5,163 nt of DNA. Source: an uncultured Bacteroides sp. (lineage in GTDB: Bacteria; Bacteroidota; Bacteroidia; Bacteroidales; Bacteroidaceae). The translations under genes and the position numbers were made by a program. Below are positions 5,010 to 5,163 of this stretch, piece by piece. Within the stretch, counting starts at the first letter, position 1. The number at the start of each line of letters is the position of its first letter. The stretch covers positions 1 through 5,163 of the forward strand of contig NZ_CAJLKP010000155.1 in assembly GCF_905207245.1 (NCBI RefSeq). The letters run 5' to 3'. The notes below the pieces were generated by a model. The model was given only the letters and a program-made list of their open reading frames with translations. It was not told where the DNA came from and made no database searches.

Positions 5010-5105
5010 TTACACATTCATAGCATTAGCGCTCAGTGCTCCTATAATAGCCGAAGCCACCGCAATCACCACCTTGAGTATTTTATCCCAAATTGACTTT
5101 TTCAT
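5010..5105 (-). CDS. Smalltalk protein, 31-residue membrane peptide
   Basis: The - strand from ATG 5105 to the TAA at 5010-5012 encodes MKKSIWDKILKVVIAVASAI and a further 11 residues ending NAMNV. It has a basic start (MKKSIWDK) and one hydrophobic helix at about 9-28, so it should insert in the inner membrane. The opening 'MKK.xWDKILKV.IAV' is that of the Bacteroides 'smalltalk protein' family, whose function is not known to me. In Bacteroides genomes this family is often next to an HU-like DNA-binding protein gene and an N-acetylmuramoyl-L-alanine amidase gene. Here nothing follows but the shared terminator; an HU-like gene could lie just beyond the right edge, transcribed toward this one. 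No TAnnTTTG is visible in the 58 bases upstream, so it is probably co-transcribed with that neighbour. Confidence 0.85.
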   Translation of the reverse strand: MKKSIWDKILKVVIAVASAIIGALSANAMNV

Positions 5106-5108
5106 TCT

Positions 5109-5138
5109 CTTTAATTTTTAATTCTTTAATTTTTAATT
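5109..5138 (-). repeat. Tandem 15-base repeat in the smalltalk leader
   Basis: Two exact, adjoining copies of CTTTAATTTTTAATT (5109-5123 and 5124-5138) lie 3 bases from the smalltalk start codon. Read with the gene they are AATTAAAAATTAAAG twice, an A-rich leader of the kind that helps translation start in Bacteroides, where Shine-Dalgarno sites are weak. The doubling may be slippage. Confidence 0.8.
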
Positions 5139-5159
5139 TCCAAAGCCTTTGGCTTTGGA
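5139..5159 (-). repeat. Hairpin upstream of the smalltalk gene
   Basis: TCCAAAGCC (5139-5147) and GGCTTTGGA (5151-5159) are perfect inverted copies with a 3-base loop TTT. On the - strand no T-run follows, so it is more likely an mRNA-stabilising or processing hairpin between the off-window gene and smalltalk than a full terminator. Confidence 0.7.
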
Positions 5160-5163
5160 TTCT

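Noticed and set aside
4558..5023. 80- and 66-codon + strand frames overlapping the DUF4301 end
   Set aside because: Out-of-frame shadows; the second runs through the terminator hairpin.
1..5163. CRISPR array, tRNA, rRNA or insertion sequence
   Set aside because: No regularly spaced repeats, cloverleaf, rRNA-like stretch or transposase with paired terminal repeats was seen; the prophage's other end is outside the window, so no att pair can be called.

Overview
The window looks like a Bacteroides (Bacteroidales) chromosome at the right-hand end of a prophage or prophage remnant. Evidence for the host: promoters with the Bacteroidetes -7 element TAnnTTTG and short AT-rich leaders, an N-terminal tyrosine-recombinase piece typical of Bacteroides elements, a DUF4301 protein, and a 31-residue 'smalltalk' peptide. 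All identifications come from reading motifs; no search was run.

Left part (1-1640), phage late operon on the + strand: the last 29 codons of an unidentified gene, a holin-type membrane protein gene broken by an in-frame TAG near its start, a GH108 endolysin, and a protein with an N-terminal lipobox and a C-terminal transmembrane helix that fits a unimolecular spanin. Together these would attack the inner membrane, the peptidoglycan and the outer membrane. The genes overlap or nearly touch, and the block ends in a strong hairpin-plus-T-run terminator.

Middle part (1641-3220), cargo: a GIY-YIG-like protein with its own promoter, a possible operator and its own terminator (a moron-like unit), then a 196-residue AHH-type HNH nuclease, probably a toxin or effector. 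Its N-terminus carries an 'FVDNR' motif that resembles leaders of contractile-injection or toxin cargo proteins. No immunity gene is evident. Facing it on the - strand is a relic of a phage integrase: the arm-binding domain is readable, a short stretch is frame-shifted, and the catalytic domain is gone. The prophage edge probably lies near here.

Right part (3260-5163), host backbone: a good Bacteroides promoter drives a full-length DUF4301 protein that looks like a sugar-nucleotide pyrophosphorylase-type nucleotidyltransferase. A bidirectional terminator separates it from the convergent smalltalk peptide gene, whose leader holds a tandem 15-mer and a hairpin.

The most notable points are the amber codon in the holin (decay or TAG recoding), the u-spanin candidate, and the orphan AHH nuclease beside the broken integrase.
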